From the NCBI RefSeq assembly GCF_016107625.1, contig NZ_JABASV010000010.1:1-64000 (forward strand): a stretch of DNA of 64,000 nt. The letters are read 5' to 3'. The DNA is from Vreelandella alkaliphila (GTDB lineage Bacteria; Pseudomonadota; Gammaproteobacteria; Pseudomonadales; Halomonadaceae). Shown piece after piece: positions 25,425 through 35,940 of the stretch. Every line of letters begins with the position of its first letter. Positions within the stretch are counted from its first letter, which is position 1. Under the pieces are notes generated by a model, which was not told where the DNA came from, made no database searches, and saw only the letters and a program-made list of their open reading frames with translations. Made by a program: the position numbers and the translations under genes.

Positions 25425-28199
25425 ATGGCCCGTGCCCCAATCGTGCTTGTCGATGGCTCATCGTACCTATATCGCGCTTTTCACGCGCTGCCACCGTTAA
25501 CGACCTCCAACGGCCAGCCTACGGGGGCCGTGAAAGGCGTATTAAATATGCTCAAGCGGTTGATCAAAGACTACCCAGAAAGCCCAATGGCGGTGGTGTT
25601 TGATGCACCAGGAAAAACCTTTCGCGATGAGATGTACAGCGACTATAAAGCTCATCGGCCGCCCATGCCGGATGACCTGCGCAGCCAAATTAAGCCGCTG
25701 CACGCTTGTGTAAAAGCGCTAGGCTTACCGCTGCTGTGCATTGAGGGCGTTGAAGCCGACGATGTGATTGGTACCCTGGCCCATCATGCCACCCAGGCTG
25801 GCCGTGATGCGGTGATCTCAACTGGCGATAAAGATATGGCGCAGTTGGTGAATGACCACATCACACTGGTCAATACCATGAAAGAAGAAACCCTCGATGA
25901 AGCGGGTGTCAAAGAGAAATTTGGGCTGCCGCCCTCGCTGATCATTGATTTTCTGGCCTTGATGGGTGACAAGGTTGATAACATTCCCGGCGTGCCGGGG
26001 GTGGGCGAAAAGACTGCCATAGGTCTGTTGCAAGGCATGGAAGGTGGTTTAGAGACAATTTATGGTGATCTTGAGCGCGTCAAGACACTTAGCTTTCGTG
26101 GTGCGAAAACGTTACCGAAGAAGCTGGAAGAGCACCGTGACCAGGCCTTTCTCTCTTATCAGTTAGCAACCATTAAGACCGACTGCGAACTGCCCGTGGG
26201 GCTGGATGACTTGGATATTGCGCATCCCGACCGCGAGGCGCTGGTAGAACTCTATAAAGAAATGGAGTTCAAGCAATGGTTGGCTGAGCTACTGGCAGGT
26301 ACCGATGAGGGCGTCGATGATGTAAAAGGGGGCGAGCCTGCGCCTGATAACGCTGCTAATGACGTGACTGATAGCGCCGCGGCTTCCAGCCAGCGAAACG
26401 ACCATGTCATCGTTGAGCAAGCTGAGTTTGATGCGTGGCTAGCGCGACTGAAAAAAGCCGAGCGCTTTTGCTTCGACTTAGAAACGACCAGCCTGAATTA
26501 TATGGACGCCGATATTGTCGGCGTTGGCCTGGCACTGGAGGCTGGTGAAGCGGCCTATATTCCACTGGCCCATGACTATCTGGATGCGCCCGCACAGCTT
26601 GATCGTCAACAGGTCCTGCAGGCATTAAAGCCGCTGCTGGAAGATCCTGAAAAAACCAAAGTTGGCCAGAACCTTAAGTACGATATTTCCGTGCTGGCAA
26701 ACTATGATATTCGCGTAGTGGGGCCGCTGGCCGACACTATGCTAGCCTCGTACGTGTTGAATTCCACCGCCACGCGTCACGACATGGATTCGCTGGCACT
26801 GAAGTATTTGGGCGAAAAAACCATCTCTTTCGAAGAGATCGCTGGAAAGGGTGCCAAGCAGCTCACGTTTAACCAGATTGCCCTAGAGCAAGCGGTTCCT
26901 TATGCCTGTGAAGATGTAGATATCACGCTACGGCTGCAAGAAATACTGCGTCCTCAGGTGGAGCGGGAAGGGCGTTTAGCGGACGTGCTGGATCATCTTG
27001 AACTGCCGCTGATTAACGTGTTGTCGCGGATTGAACGCAATGGTGTCGCACTGGATGCCGAACGTCTGCACGAGCAAAGCCAGCAGCTAGAGCGCCGTAT
27101 TCGTGAGCTTGAAAGCGAGGCATTCGAGTTAGCCGGTCGTGAGTTTAATCTCGGTTCGCCCAAACAGCTGGGGCAGATTCTGTTCGAAGAGCAGAAAATT
27201 CCGGTGATCAAGAAAACTCCCAAAGGCGCACCTTCGACAGCAGAGGCGGTGCTAGAGGAGTTGGCGCTGGATTACCCCTTGCCCAAGGTGATTATGCAGC
27301 ACCGGGGGCTGGCGAAGCTAAAATCCACCTATACCGATAAGCTACCGCGCCTGCTCAATAAAACCACTGGCCGAGTGCATACCAGCTATCACCAAGCGGT
27401 GACGGCGACAGGGCGTCTCTCGTCGTCCGACCCGAATCTGCAAAACATCCCGATTCGCACAGAAGAGGGGCGTAAAATCCGTCAAGCGTTTGTGGCACGC
27501 CCAGGCTATCGCATTGTGGCGGCAGACTACTCGCAAATTGAGCTGCGTATTATGGCGCACCTCTCAGAAGATAAAGGGCTTTTAGAGGCGTTTGCGGAAG
27601 GGCGCGATATCCACACTGCGACCGCTGCCGAAGTGTTTGGTACTGCGCTTGAAAAGGTCTCTGCCGACCAGCGGCGCAGCGCTAAAGCGATCAACTTTGG
27701 CCTAATTTACGGCATGAGCGCTTGGGGCTTATCACGCCAGCTGCATATTGATCGCAATCAGGCGCAAACCTACATCGACCGCTATTTTGACCGTTATCCT
27801 GGCGTTGCTCGCTATATGGATCGTATTCGCACCCAGGCCGCAGAAGATGGCTTTGTGGAAACCGTGCTAGGGCGGCGCTTGTATCTACCAGAGATCCACT
27901 CGCAAAACCGCAACCGCCGCCAGGGCGCTGAGCGCACCGCCATTAACGCGCCTATGCAGGGCACGGCAGCGGATATCATCAAGCAGGCGATGATTGATGT
28001 CGATGCATGGCTTGCTGAAGGGGAGTTTGACGCCCTCATGGTTATGCAGGTGCACGATGAGCTAGTGTTTGAGGTGGCCGAAGGGCAAGTTGAGGCGTTT
28101 ATTGAGCAAGTTCAGGCGCGTATGCAAGCCGCTGCCACGCTTAGCGTGCCGCTGATTGTTGAAGCCGAAAGCGGCGCCAACTGGGATGAAGCCCACTAG
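25425..28199 (+). CDS. polA: DNA polymerase I
   Basis: PolA fills gaps and removes RNA primers. The start at 25425 ([20 protein letters not shown]) matches the family N-terminus; GTG 25401 and ATG 25413 are weaker options. Three domains are present: 5'-3' exonuclease (to about 290), 3'-5' proofreading exonuclease with [14 protein letters not shown], and the polymerase with [28 protein letters not shown] and [10 protein letters not shown]. It has 924 residues, with a linker rich in Asp and Ala between the first two domains. It is divergent from thrB. Confidence 0.97.
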   Translation: MARAPIVLVDGSSYLYRAFHALPPLTTSNGQPTGAVKGVLNMLKRLIKDYPESPMAVVFDAPGKTFRDEMYSDYKAHRPPMPDDLRSQIKPLHACVKALGLPLLCIEGVEADDVIGTLAHHATQAGRDAVISTGDKDMAQLVNDHITLVNTMKEETLDEAGVKEKFGLPPSLIIDFLALMGDKVDNIPGVPGVGEKTAIGLLQGMEGGLETIYGDLERVKTLSFRGAKTLPKKLEEHRDQAFLSYQLATIKTDCELPVGLDDLDIAHPDREALVELYKEMEFKQWLAELLAGTDEGVDDVKGGEPAPDNAANDVTDSAAASSQRNDHVIVEQAEFDAWLARLKKAERFCFDLETTSLNYMDADIVGVGLALEAGEAAYIPLAHDYLDAPAQLDRQQVLQALKPLLEDPEKTKVGQNLKYDISVLANYDIRVVGPLADTMLASYVLNSTATRHDMDSLALKYLGEKTISFEEIAGKGAKQLTFNQIALEQAVPYACEDVDITLRLQEILRPQVEREGRLADVLDHLELPLINVLSRIERNGVALDAERLHEQSQQLERRIRELESEAFELAGREFNLGSPKQLGQILFEEQKIPVIKKTPKGAPSTAEAVLEELALDYPLPKVIMQHRGLAKLKSTYTDKLPRLLNKTTGRVHTSYHQAVTATGRLSSSDPNLQNIPIRTEEGRKIRQAFVARPGYRIVAADYSQIELRIMAHLSEDKGLLEAFAEGRDIHTATAAEVFGTALEKVSADQRRSAKAINFGLIYGMSAWGLSRQLHIDRNQAQTYIDRYFDRYPGVARYMDRIRTQAAEDGFVETVLGRRLYLPEIHSQNRNRRQGAERTAINAPMQGTAADIIKQAMIDVDAWLAEGEFDALMVMQVHDELVFEVAEGQVEAFIEQVQARMQAAATLSVPLIVEAESGANWDEAH

Positions 28200-28251
28200 T
28201 ATTAACCACTAGCATGAAGCCCGCTAGGCTAAGGCCTCTAGGCTAAGTAAG
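28187..28251. repeat. Degenerate short repeats around the polA stop codon
   Basis: GAAGCCCACTAG recurs 28 nt later as GAAGCCCGCTAG, and CTAGGCTAAG occurs twice 14 nt apart (28224 and 28238). The array covers the polA stop codon and 50 nt beyond. The period of 14 equals that of the array at the speA 3' end. Confidence 0.65.
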
Positions 28252-28289
28252 GCTTAAATGACGTTACGGGGTCGTGACCGACAGCCCAA

Positions 28290-28327
28290 TAAAAAACACC
28301 TGCAGCTGAGCTGCAGGTGTTTTTTTA
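28290..28327. terminator. Terminator between polA and the iron-binding protein gene
   Basis: A perfect 10-bp stem ACACCTGCAG/CTGCAGGTGT with a 5-nt loop is flanked by an A6 tract and a T8 tract, so it can serve both converging genes. Confidence 0.93.
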
Positions 28328-28366
28328 GTTATGCTTGCGGCTCATGAGTCCTAAGAGCCGCAGAGC

Positions 28367-29392
28367 TTAACGCCAGCTTACGCGATCGAAAATACGAATC
28401 GCTTCTGGGTTATTTTCACCCAGGATGCTGATGTTGATATCGTCTTTGGCGAAATCACCCCAAGATTCAAGCACCGGGTTTTTCTTGATGCCTTCCACGA
28501 CGGGGAACTCGTAGTTACGGTCAGCCAGTACTTCCTGAGCTTCGTCAGAGGCTAAGAACTCCAGGAAGCGAATGCCGTTTTCTGGGTTTTGCGCGTTAGC
28601 CACTAAGCCAGCGCCGCCAACGTTAACGTGGGTGCCACGATCATCCTGGTTGGGGAAAATCATCCCCACTTTGCGCGCGGCTTCGCGGTCGGCATCTTCA
28701 TCGGAATGCAGTAAACGAACGTAGTAGTAGTGGTTCGCAACTGCTAAGTCGCACTCACCACTCGCAACGCCAAGAATCTGATCGGTATCACCGCCTTCTG
28801 GGGCGCGCGCCATATTATTCACAACACCTTGAGCCCACTCTTCCGCGCCTTCTTCACCGTGATGCTCAATCAGTGAGGCGAGTAGCGACTGGTTGTAAAT
28901 GTTGTTGGAAGAGCGAATGCATACTTGGCCTTCAAACTGCGGATCGGCCAGGTCTTCATAGGAGGTGATTTGGCTGGGGTCAAAGTTCTCACGGTTGTAG
29001 AAAATAACCCGTGCGCGCTGGCTAAAGCCAAACCACAGGCCGTCAGGGTGGCGCATTGATTCTGGCAGGCGCTCGTTAAGCACGTCAGAGTCTACGCTTT
29101 GAAAAAGGCCGTCTTGCTCGGCGCGCCATAGGCGGCCTGCATCAACGGTAAGCATTACGTCAGCAGGGCTAGCAATGCCTTCACGCTGCATGCGCTCCAT
29201 CAACTGGTCGGAGTCGCCTTCCAGTACATTAACTTCGATGCCGGTCTCTTCAGTGAACGCTTTGTAGAGAATCTCATCAGAGTCGTAATGGCGGGCGGAG
29301 TAAATGTTGACCTCGTTAGCGAGCGCGCTACCTGCAAAAGCAGAACCTCCCATGATGGCAGCTACGGTAGCCGTAAGACGTGCTTTTTTCAT
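28367..29392 (-). CDS. Fe(3+) ABC transporter, periplasmic binding protein (FbpA/FutA type)
   Basis: The 341-residue protein has a signal peptide cleaved after ALA-N (near residue 25) and starts its mature part EVNIYSARHYDSDE, typical of FutA/IdiA/FbpA ferric-binding proteins. Tyr residues suited to Fe(III) binding are present (NHYYYVRLLH). It delivers periplasmic ferric iron to the permease and ATPase encoded nearby. It is divergent from the ATPase gene, and a Fur-like site lies 23 nt upstream of its start. Confidence 0.93.
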   Translation of the reverse strand: MKKARLTATVAAIMGGSAFAGSALANEVNIYSARHYDSDEILYKAFTEETGIEVNVLEGDSDQLMERMQREGIASPADVMLTVDAGRLWRAEQDGLFQSVDSDVLNERLPESMRHPDGLWFGFSQRARVIFYNRENFDPSQITSYEDLADPQFEGQVCIRSSNNIYNQSLLASLIEHHGEEGAEEWAQGVVNNMARAPEGGDTDQILGVASGECDLAVANHYYYVRLLHSDEDADREAARKVGMIFPNQDDRGTHVNVGGAGLVANAQNPENGIRFLEFLASDEAQEVLADRNYEFPVVEGIKKNPVLESWGDFAKDDINISILGENNPEAIRIFDRVSWR

Positions 29393-29414
29393 AACAAATA
29401 CCCTGAATGTTTAT

Positions 29415-29433
29415 GATAATAAGTTGCATTAGC
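29415..29433. promoter_or_regulatory. Fur-box-like sequence upstream of the iron-binding protein gene
   Basis: The 19-mer GATAATAAGTTGCATTAGC matches the consensus GATAATGATAATCATTATC at 13 of 19 positions, with near-perfect outer hexamers. It lies between the divergent ferric-binding protein and ATPase genes, where iron-dependent repression would be expected. Confidence 0.6.
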
Positions 29434-29616
29434 GACGTGACGTATTGAAACGCTTCTCTTGGTTGACGTCAAGTTAAATGCTAATGAAACGCATCTGCTG
29501 TTTGGCAAGAAACGTGCATCTCTACTCAATAGAAAATAGAATGCAAATAACTTTCAACCGTGTTCGCAGCGGCATGCGTTTATCATGTCGCGGGTGGACG
29601 AGACAATGGTGAAATA

Positions 29617-30714
29617 ATGACGGCAACTGTGTCACTTTCCGATGTGTCGGCGCCTGCATCAGCACTGTCGCTTCGTGGTATTCAGCACACGTTTGCGGCT
29701 AATAAAGTGGTGAAAGGCATTGATCTTGATATCGCTCCAGGCGAGGTTGTGTGTTTACTGGGCCCTTCTGGTTGCGGCAAAACCACACTGCTTCGGATTG
29801 CTGCGGGCTTAGAGGTCGTGCAGGAAGGCTCGGTTAGTCTTGATGGTTTATCCATTGCGGCACCCGGTAAGCGTCATGTGCCACCGGAAAAGCGCAATGT
29901 TGGGCTTGCTTTCCAAGACTCAGCCTTGTTCCCACACCTTAGCGTGCTGGAAAATGTTACCTTCGGTCTGAAAAATTTGCCCTCTAGCCAGCGCCGAGAG
30001 CGTGCGCTGGAACTGCTGGCTCAACTCGGCATGGCCGACTACGCCGAGAGCTATCCGCATATGTTGTCAGGTGGGCAGCAGCAGCGCGTTGCGCTGGCGC
30101 GAGCGCTGGCGCCCACGCCTAAATTAATGTTACTGGATGAACCCTTTTCTAGCCTGGATGCGCGGCTACGTGATCGCATCCGAGACGATACGCTGCACGT
30201 GTTGAAAAAACTCGGCTCAGCGACCCTGCTAGTGACCCACGACCCTGAAGAAGCCATGTTTATGGCAGACCGTATCGCGCTAATGCGGGATGGCGAAATC
30301 GTGCAGACTGGCACCCCCCGTGAGCTTTATTGCGCGCCAGTGGCTCCCTTTGTGGTGACGTTTTTTGGCGAGGTGAATGAGTTAAGCGGCATTGTTAAAG
30401 GGGGCTTTGTCGCTACGCCAGTTGGGCCGGTAGATGCCAGCTGGTTGCCAGAAGGCAGTAACGTTCAGGTGATGATTCGCCCCGAAGCACTGCGTATCAA
30501 AGAGCGTGACTTGCCCGTAGAATCGCATAGCCACAGCCATGTGGTCATGGCTAAGCTGCTAGGGCGTTCCAGCCTTATTCACTTATGTGCGCATGGAGAA
30601 GATGGTCAGGAAGCCCACCTTCACGCCCGTGTGCCAGGCGTGTTTTTACCCCAGGAGGGCCAGCCGATTGATATCGACTTGGATCACTCCCAGGTATTTA
30701 TCTTTCCGCGTTAA
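29617..30714 (+). CDS. Fe(3+) ABC transporter, ATP-binding protein (FbpC type)
   Basis: The start at 29617 gives 365 residues. The ATPase domain shows Walker A GPSGCGKTT (49-57), Q-loop FQDSALFPH, signature LSGGQQQRVALARAL, Walker B LMLLDEPFSSLD and the switch His in VTHDPEEA. A C-terminal TOBE-like domain follows. It energises ferric iron import with the neighbouring binding protein and permease. Unusually, it stands on the opposite strand from both partners, divergent from one and convergent with the other. Confidence 0.92.
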   Translation: MTATVSLSDVSAPASALSLRGIQHTFAANKVVKGIDLDIAPGEVVCLLGPSGCGKTTLLRIAAGLEVVQEGSVSLDGLSIAAPGKRHVPPEKRNVGLAFQDSALFPHLSVLENVTFGLKNLPSSQRRERALELLAQLGMADYAESYPHMLSGGQQQRVALARALAPTPKLMLLDEPFSSLDARLRDRIRDDTLHVLKKLGSATLLVTHDPEEAMFMADRIALMRDGEIVQTGTPRELYCAPVAPFVVTFFGEVNELSGIVKGGFVATPVGPVDASWLPEGSNVQVMIRPEALRIKERDLPVESHSHSHVVMAKLLGRSSLIHLCAHGEDGQEAHLHARVPGVFLPQEGQPIDIDLDHSQVFIFPR

Positions 30715-30744
30715 TTTTCGTTGTTCAGCGCTTGCTCGCGTCTA

Positions 30745-32445
30745 CTACTCAGCTTGGCTACCAGGGCGCGCCCGGCGCATTGCCAAGCTGAGTAAAATCA
30801 CCGGTAAGATGCCCACTACCACAATGGTCAGAGAGGCTGTTGAAGCTTCAGCTAAGCGTTCATCTGAGGCGAGGCTGTGAGCGCGTACTGCCAGCGTGTC
30901 AAAGTTGAAGGGGCGCAAGATGATCGTGGCAGGTAACTCTTTCATCACATCGACAAATACCAGAATCCCGGCTGCTAGAAGACTGCTACGCATCAGCGGC
31001 GTATGAATATGGCGTAGCGTGCCGCCAGCGGTTTGGCCCAAGGTGCGGGATGCGGCATCCATGCTGGGGGTTACTTTGCCAAGGCTCGCTTCTACCGCGT
31101 TAAACGAGACGGCCAAAAAGCGTACTACATAAGCGTAAATCAAAATAAATGCTGAGCCGCTAAACACTAGACCAATGATTTTTCCGTAGTGTTCGTGAAG
31201 CCACATGTTCAGCGAGTTATCCAGCCAAGCAAACGGAATCAGGATGCCTACGGCAACCACCGAGCCAGGAATGGCATAGCCCATTGCGGCGATACGTGTG
31301 AAAAATCGTGCGCTTGGTGAATTGTTGAGCCTAACCCCGTAGCTCAGGAGTACGGCTAACCCTACCGCAATCAATGCGGCAACGGTCGCGAGGCTCAGGC
31401 TATTCATAGCAAAGCCAATAAACCGTGTGCCGAACAAGCTATCGCCCGTTTTAATGGCCATATTGAGCAAAATACCGCTGGGCAATAAAAAGCCGATAAT
31501 AATGGGCAGCAAACACGCCAGGGTAGCCCCGAGTGCATGCCAGCCACGCAACTGATATTCCGGTAGTTGCTGATAGCGGTTGGTTGTATGGAAGTAGCGC
31601 CGTTTACCCCGCGAATAGCGCTCTAGAAGAACCAATACAATGACGAAGGTCAGCAGGCAAGCGGCTAGCTGAGCGGCAGCTACAGGTTCACCTAAGCCAA
31701 ACCATGTGCGATAGATCCCCGTGGTAAACGTATCTACTCCAAAAAACTGCACCGCGCCAAATTCGTTAAGCGTCTCCATCAGTACCAGTGAAACGCCGCC
31801 TACTAATGCCGGGCGGGCGAGGGGCAACGCCACGCTGGCAAACAAGCGCCAGGGGCCACGCCCCAGAGTGCGGCCTACATCTAATACACATACCGACTGC
31901 TCAAGAAAAGAAGCTCTAGCTAACAGATACACATACGGGTAAAGCACAAAGGTAATCAGGGTTGCCGCGCCGCCTAGTGAGCGCACATTGGGGAAATAGT
32001 AATCGCCCACTCGCCAGTCAAACCATTCACGCAACAAGCTTTGTAGCGGTCCTGCTACTTGGAAAAAGTCTGTATAGGCGTAGGCAATGACATACGTTGG
32101 TACCGCCAGGGGTAACAGCAGCGCCCATTCAAATATGCGCTTGCCTGGGAAACGGCACATCACCACCAGCCACGCAGTCCCGGCGCCTGTAATCAGAGTG
32201 CCAATGCCAACCCATAGCACCAGCCAGAACGTATTAGAGAGGTAGCGTGGTAATACGGTGCTTGCAAGGTGCTGCCAAACGCCTTCTGTCGGCACAAAAA
32301 TATGGCTTAGGACCACAATAATAGGCAGTGCGACAACAAGGGCGATCAAAAAAAGCGCGATTGACCAAGGGTTGAGCGATAGTGAAATGCGTGACGCAAA
32401 ACCTGAAAGCAGGGCCGATGGTGAGCGGCGAGCTGGCGTAGACAC
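30745..32445 (-). CDS. Fe(3+) ABC transporter, fused permease (FbpB type)
   Basis: A GTG start at 32445 follows AAGGAG. The 566-residue inner-membrane protein is a tandem fusion of two permease halves with about twelve membrane segments. Each half has an EAA-type cytoplasmic loop (near LDVGRTLGRGPWRLFASVALP and MDAASRTLGQTAGGTLRHIH). It is the channel for ferric iron import. It converges on the ATPase gene with a 30-nt gap and no clear terminator between them. Confidence 0.92.
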   Translation of the reverse strand: MSTPARRSPSALLSGFASRISLSLNPWSIALFLIALVVALPIIVVLSHIFVPTEGVWQHLASTVLPRYLSNTFWLVLWVGIGTLITGAGTAWLVVMCRFPGKRIFEWALLLPLAVPTYVIAYAYTDFFQVAGPLQSLLREWFDWRVGDYYFPNVRSLGGAATLITFVLYPYVYLLARASFLEQSVCVLDVGRTLGRGPWRLFASVALPLARPALVGGVSLVLMETLNEFGAVQFFGVDTFTTGIYRTWFGLGEPVAAAQLAACLLTFVIVLVLLERYSRGKRRYFHTTNRYQQLPEYQLRGWHALGATLACLLPIIIGFLLPSGILLNMAIKTGDSLFGTRFIGFAMNSLSLATVAALIAVGLAVLLSYGVRLNNSPSARFFTRIAAMGYAIPGSVVAVGILIPFAWLDNSLNMWLHEHYGKIIGLVFSGSAFILIYAYVVRFLAVSFNAVEASLGKVTPSMDAASRTLGQTAGGTLRHIHTPLMRSSLLAAGILVFVDVMKELPATIILRPFNFDTLAVRAHSLASDERLAEASTASLTIVVVGILPVILLSLAMRRARPGSQAE

Positions 32446-32553
32446 GTCGTTGTCTCCTTGGATGAGGGGCAGCTTGGCTCGTCAATGCGAAAAAATAGCG
32501 GCTGCAAATAGTATCACTTGCGTTAGGCTACTGCAGCCAACATTGTGGCTATC

Positions 32554-32582
32554 AAAAAAATCCCCCCGCAAGGCGGGGGGAA
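32554..32582 (-). terminator. Terminator of the TRAP transporter operon
   Basis: Read on the minus strand, a stem of six G-C pairs (CCCCCC/GGGGGG) is followed by a T7 run. It lies 30 nt past the stop codon of the large TRAP permease. Confidence 0.85.
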
Positions 32583-32611
32583 GTTGTGCGTTTTGCATTA
32601 GTAGCTTGGTA

Positions 32612-33943
32612 TCACTGGTAGCCCACCAGCACACTAGGTAGTCCCGTAATCAAACTAGGGAAAATAGCCATTAGTATGCAGGCGAAAAGGATGATGGCCA
32701 CAAATGGCACGACGGCTTTATATAAGTCGACGATTTCGACCCCTGGTGGAGCCACCCCTTTCAAATAGAACAGCGCATAACCAAAGGGCGGCGTTAAGAA
32801 GGAGGTTTGTAACACTACCGCCACCATGACGACGAACCACAGTACATCCACGCCCATCTGCGAAATGATTGGCAGCATGATAGGGAAGCTAAGCAACACA
32901 ATGCCAGTCCAATCAAGGAACATGCCGAGAATGAATACCAGGAACAGCATTAATAGCAGGGCACCAACGGTGCCACCCGGCATGGCCAGTACAAAATCAC
33001 TGATCACGGTCATCCCGCCACCAATCGAGAATACCCCAGTGAACGCCGTGGCCCCGACGAGCACTAACATCACCATCGTTGTGGTTTTGCCAGCTTCAAT
33101 CAGCGTGTTGTAACAGGTTGATAGCTTTCGGTCGCCGAAGATTAAAAACAGTAGGAAAGCGATAAAAACACCAATGGCGGATGCCTCAGTCGCCGTCGCC
33201 ACACCGGTAAACAGTGCCCCCAGTACGCCGAGAATTAACGACATTGGCGGGACAACATACTTGCCCAGCATGATCAGTAGCTGTTTTGTGCTGACTTCAG
33301 CGCGCTCTTCTGCAGGTACTTTAGGTCCGTAGCTAGGTTTGAGCCAGCAGATTACCAGCACGTACAGGGCATACATCACCCCCAGTATCAGGCCGGGTAC
33401 TAACGCGCCAGCAAAGAGTGCGCCCACTGAGACAGGCGAGTAGCTAGCCATCAAAATCAGCATAATGCTGGGGGGAATCAAAATGCCCAGACAGCCGCTA
33501 GCCATGATGACGCCAGCACTCAGCTCTTTGTTATAGCCATACTTGAGCATTGGCACTAAGGCAATCATGCCCATAACGGCGATCGACGCGCCGACAATGC
33601 CAGTGGTAGCTGCAAGTAAGACAGATACAACCACCACGGTAAGCGCTAATCCACCGCGAAGGTTCGCCAGCAGCAAGCGCATGGCATCAAACATTTTTTC
33701 GGTGACGCCTGAGTCATTAAGAAAGCGCGCCATTAGAATAAACAGTGGTATCGCCACTAGTACATAGTTGTCCATAGCGTTGCCATAGACGTTGTTAATG
33801 ATGATACCCAGGGTATTAATGCCCGGCCCTAAATAAGCACCGATGACCGCCATGCCACCCAATACAAAAGCAAGCGGATGACCCATAAACAGGCCAACTA
33901 AAAGACCACCAAACATCACCAGCGTCAGTAGTTCTGCACTCAT
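32612..33943 (-). CDS. TRAP transporter large permease (DctM family)
   Basis: The 443-residue protein has about twelve membrane segments and family motifs such as GHPLAFVLGG near the N-terminus, ASGCLGILIPPSIMLI and LDWTGIVLLSFPIMLPI. With the small subunit it forms the sodium-coupled membrane part of a TRAP importer. It overlaps the small subunit gene by 4 nt. Confidence 0.93.
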   Translation of the reverse strand: MSAELLTLVMFGGLLVGLFMGHPLAFVLGGMAVIGAYLGPGINTLGIIINNVYGNAMDNYVLVAIPLFILMARFLNDSGVTEKMFDAMRLLLANLRGGLALTVVVVSVLLAATTGIVGASIAVMGMIALVPMLKYGYNKELSAGVIMASGCLGILIPPSIMLILMASYSPVSVGALFAGALVPGLILGVMYALYVLVICWLKPSYGPKVPAEERAEVSTKQLLIMLGKYVVPPMSLILGVLGALFTGVATATEASAIGVFIAFLLFLIFGDRKLSTCYNTLIEAGKTTTMVMLVLVGATAFTGVFSIGGGMTVISDFVLAMPGGTVGALLLMLFLVFILGMFLDWTGIVLLSFPIMLPIISQMGVDVLWFVVMVAVVLQTSFLTPPFGYALFYLKGVAPPGVEIVDLYKAVVPFVAIILFACILMAIFPSLITGLPSVLVGYQ

Positions 33944-34443
33944 GCGGACGTCTCCTCACGCAGCTGCATAATGGCGCGCAGAACGATAGCAATCGCCTGC
34001 AACAAAATAAGCACAGCAGCGACTACGATAACGCCTTTCACCGGATACACCGGGATTGAGACCATTCCGTAGGTAGTTTCGCCACGACTGAACGAGCGCT
34101 CGAAAAAACGCCAGCCGTAGGTCAATAACAGCCAGATGAAGGGCACAAAGAATATCAAGTAGCCGAGCAGGTCTAGTACGGCCTGCTTTTTGCGTGATAG
34201 CAGGCGTTTAATAACGTCGACTTCCACGTGGGCATGGTGGCGCAATCCATAGGCGGCCATCAGCATAAAGTGGGCGCCGAACAGCATTTTGGTGACATCA
34301 AACGCCCAGTCGCTAGGGCGGCCAAAGAAGAAGCGCGACACAATGTCGTAAAGCACTATTAGAGTAATGATGGCAATTAACGGTGCAATGATGCGGCCCA
34401 GCAGCTCGTTAATTGCATCGATCGCCTTGGCAATCGCGTTCAT
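33940..34443 (-). CDS. TRAP transporter small permease (DctQ family)
   Basis: The 167-residue protein has four predicted membrane helices and the DctQ region MLFGAHFMLMAAYGLRHHAHVEVD. It bridges the binding protein and the large subunit. It sits between the binding-protein gene (61-nt gap) and the large subunit gene (4-nt overlap). Confidence 0.9.
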   Translation of the reverse strand: MNAIAKAIDAINELLGRIIAPLIAIITLIVLYDIVSRFFFGRPSDWAFDVTKMLFGAHFMLMAAYGLRHHAHVEVDVIKRLLSRKKQAVLDLLGYLIFFVPFIWLLLTYGWRFFERSFSRGETTYGMVSIPVYPVKGVIVVAAVLILLQAIAIVLRAIMQLREETSA

Positions 34444-34504
34444 GGAAGGTCTCCGCAGCTAAGCAATAACCGCCCCAGCAGCGCAGGGGCGGCACTTAAA
34501 CGCC

Positions 34505-35608
34505 TTATAGGCAGGCTTCGATCTCTTCCAATGAGGGTAGGTTATCCATCGTGCGGCTCATGTTGAATGGCGCAGTAACATCACGCCATGCAGCGTACTC
34601 TTGTAGATAAGTAATCATGGAGTGATAGACCTTGGCGTGGTCGGAATTTTCACAAGCGCCACGTACAATGACATCGTTGGTAATTTCCTGGATGCGCGCC
34701 AAGTCTTCCTCTGAGAACTGGTTAATGGTGACGCCCGCATCAATAAACTTCTGGGTTGCTTCGGTAGATTCACGCTCCGACCAGGAAAGTGACCAAGCCA
34801 TGGTGGCTTCAGCAGCTGTTTTAAGCTTAGCCTGGGTTTCTTCAGACAGGGCATCCCAAGCGTCTTTGTTAATCATAACGCCGAAAACGCTTGCCGACTG
34901 GTGCCAGCCAGGTGTTGCCCAGTATTCAGCAACTTCAGCAAAACCAGCGTTAAAATCAACGCCTGGAGTCGAGAACTCACCTGCATCAATTACGCCGCGT
35001 TCAATCGCTTGATACACTTCACCACCGGCCAGAGTGACCTGTGAACCGCCTAACTCTTCGAGTACTCGGCCCTGGTCGCGTCCCGATAGGCGCAAACGCT
35101 TGCCTTCAAGATCTGCGATGCTCTCAATCGGGGTGCGGCCCATGAAACCAGATTCGTTGTTGGTAATGCCGTAGGGCAAATACACCATGTTGTACTGGCC
35201 ATAAATTTCTTGATAGAGCTCAAAGCCGCCCCACTGTTGAATCCAGTTCAAGTAATCCACGCCGTTAAACAGGCTGGTAGTGGTGGCCAGAGGAGAGAAC
35301 GCTGGGTTCAAGCCTGCCCAGTAGCCTGGCCAATCGCCAGAAGCTTGGATAGCGCCGGTTTCTGTAGCGTCGAACACTTCAGTGCCAGGCATTAGCGTGC
35401 CGCCTGCACGGAAGTTAATTTGTACTTCGTCACCTGCAAGTTGGTTTACAAGCTCTGCCCAGTGCTGATCAATCTTAATCAGGTCAAGGTTTTCGGGCCA
35501 GGTAGTGGTCATTGTCCACTGCTCTTGCGCTTGAGCCGTGGAGGTAAGCGCGGCGAAAGCGACACCAGCGGCGAGGCTGGTTAGTGCGAATTTAGTCATC
35601 TTTTTCAT
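34505..35608 (-). CDS. TRAP transporter substrate-binding protein (DctP family)
   Basis: The 367-residue periplasmic protein has a signal peptide ending near AQA-QEQ. The mature N-terminus QWTMTTTWPENLDL and the segment GKRLRLSGRDQGRVLEELGG contain the Arg expected to hold a carboxylate. IDAGEFSTPGVDFNAGF is near the ligand site. It resembles TRAP proteins for 2-oxo or other monocarboxylic acids, but the substrate is not certain. AGGAAAC precedes the ATG. It is first in the three-gene operon. Confidence 0.9.
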   Translation of the reverse strand: MKKMTKFALTSLAAGVAFAALTSTAQAQEQWTMTTTWPENLDLIKIDQHWAELVNQLAGDEVQINFRAGGTLMPGTEVFDATETGAIQASGDWPGYWAGLNPAFSPLATTTSLFNGVDYLNWIQQWGGFELYQEIYGQYNMVYLPYGITNNESGFMGRTPIESIADLEGKRLRLSGRDQGRVLEELGGSQVTLAGGEVYQAIERGVIDAGEFSTPGVDFNAGFAEVAEYWATPGWHQSASVFGVMINKDAWDALSEETQAKLKTAAEATMAWSLSWSERESTEATQKFIDAGVTINQFSEEDLARIQEITNDVIVRGACENSDHAKVYHSMITYLQEYAAWRDVTAPFNMSRTMDNLPSLEEIEACL

Positions 35609-35940
35609 TGTATGTTTCCTGGTACTTTGGCGGTTGGCGTTATTAGTGTTTATTACCTGAAAGCAGGAAAGTACAGCGAGTATGGCTTACGTTTACGTAA
35701 GGTAAACGCCGCAAGGCTGCATCGCTAAGCTAGCACACTCCCCCCGCTGCAGCGCAATATCAGTAACTCAAGGAATTTAACGTCGTATAAGATGTTTCTT
35801 TGAAAAATTTAGATCATTAAAAACAATTATTTGTATATTTTTTAGTAACTTTCTTAACCTTATGGTTAGCTCTAAGAGCGTTGAAAATTACGCTGATCTA
35901 CAACCAAAGTTGTAAATAAAAGACAATCTCAGGAGTTGCT
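35609..35940. other. AT-rich divergent promoter region (TRAP operon / tmcA)
   Basis: The 332-bp gap contains no gene. Its tmcA-proximal half is AT-rich. Short symmetric elements are visible: TAACC/GGTTA at 35855-35868, GCTCT/AGAGC at 35869-35879, and ACAAC/GTTGT near 35899-35912. They may be operator half-sites for the TRAP operon or tmcA, but none matches a known box convincingly. Confidence 0.45.
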
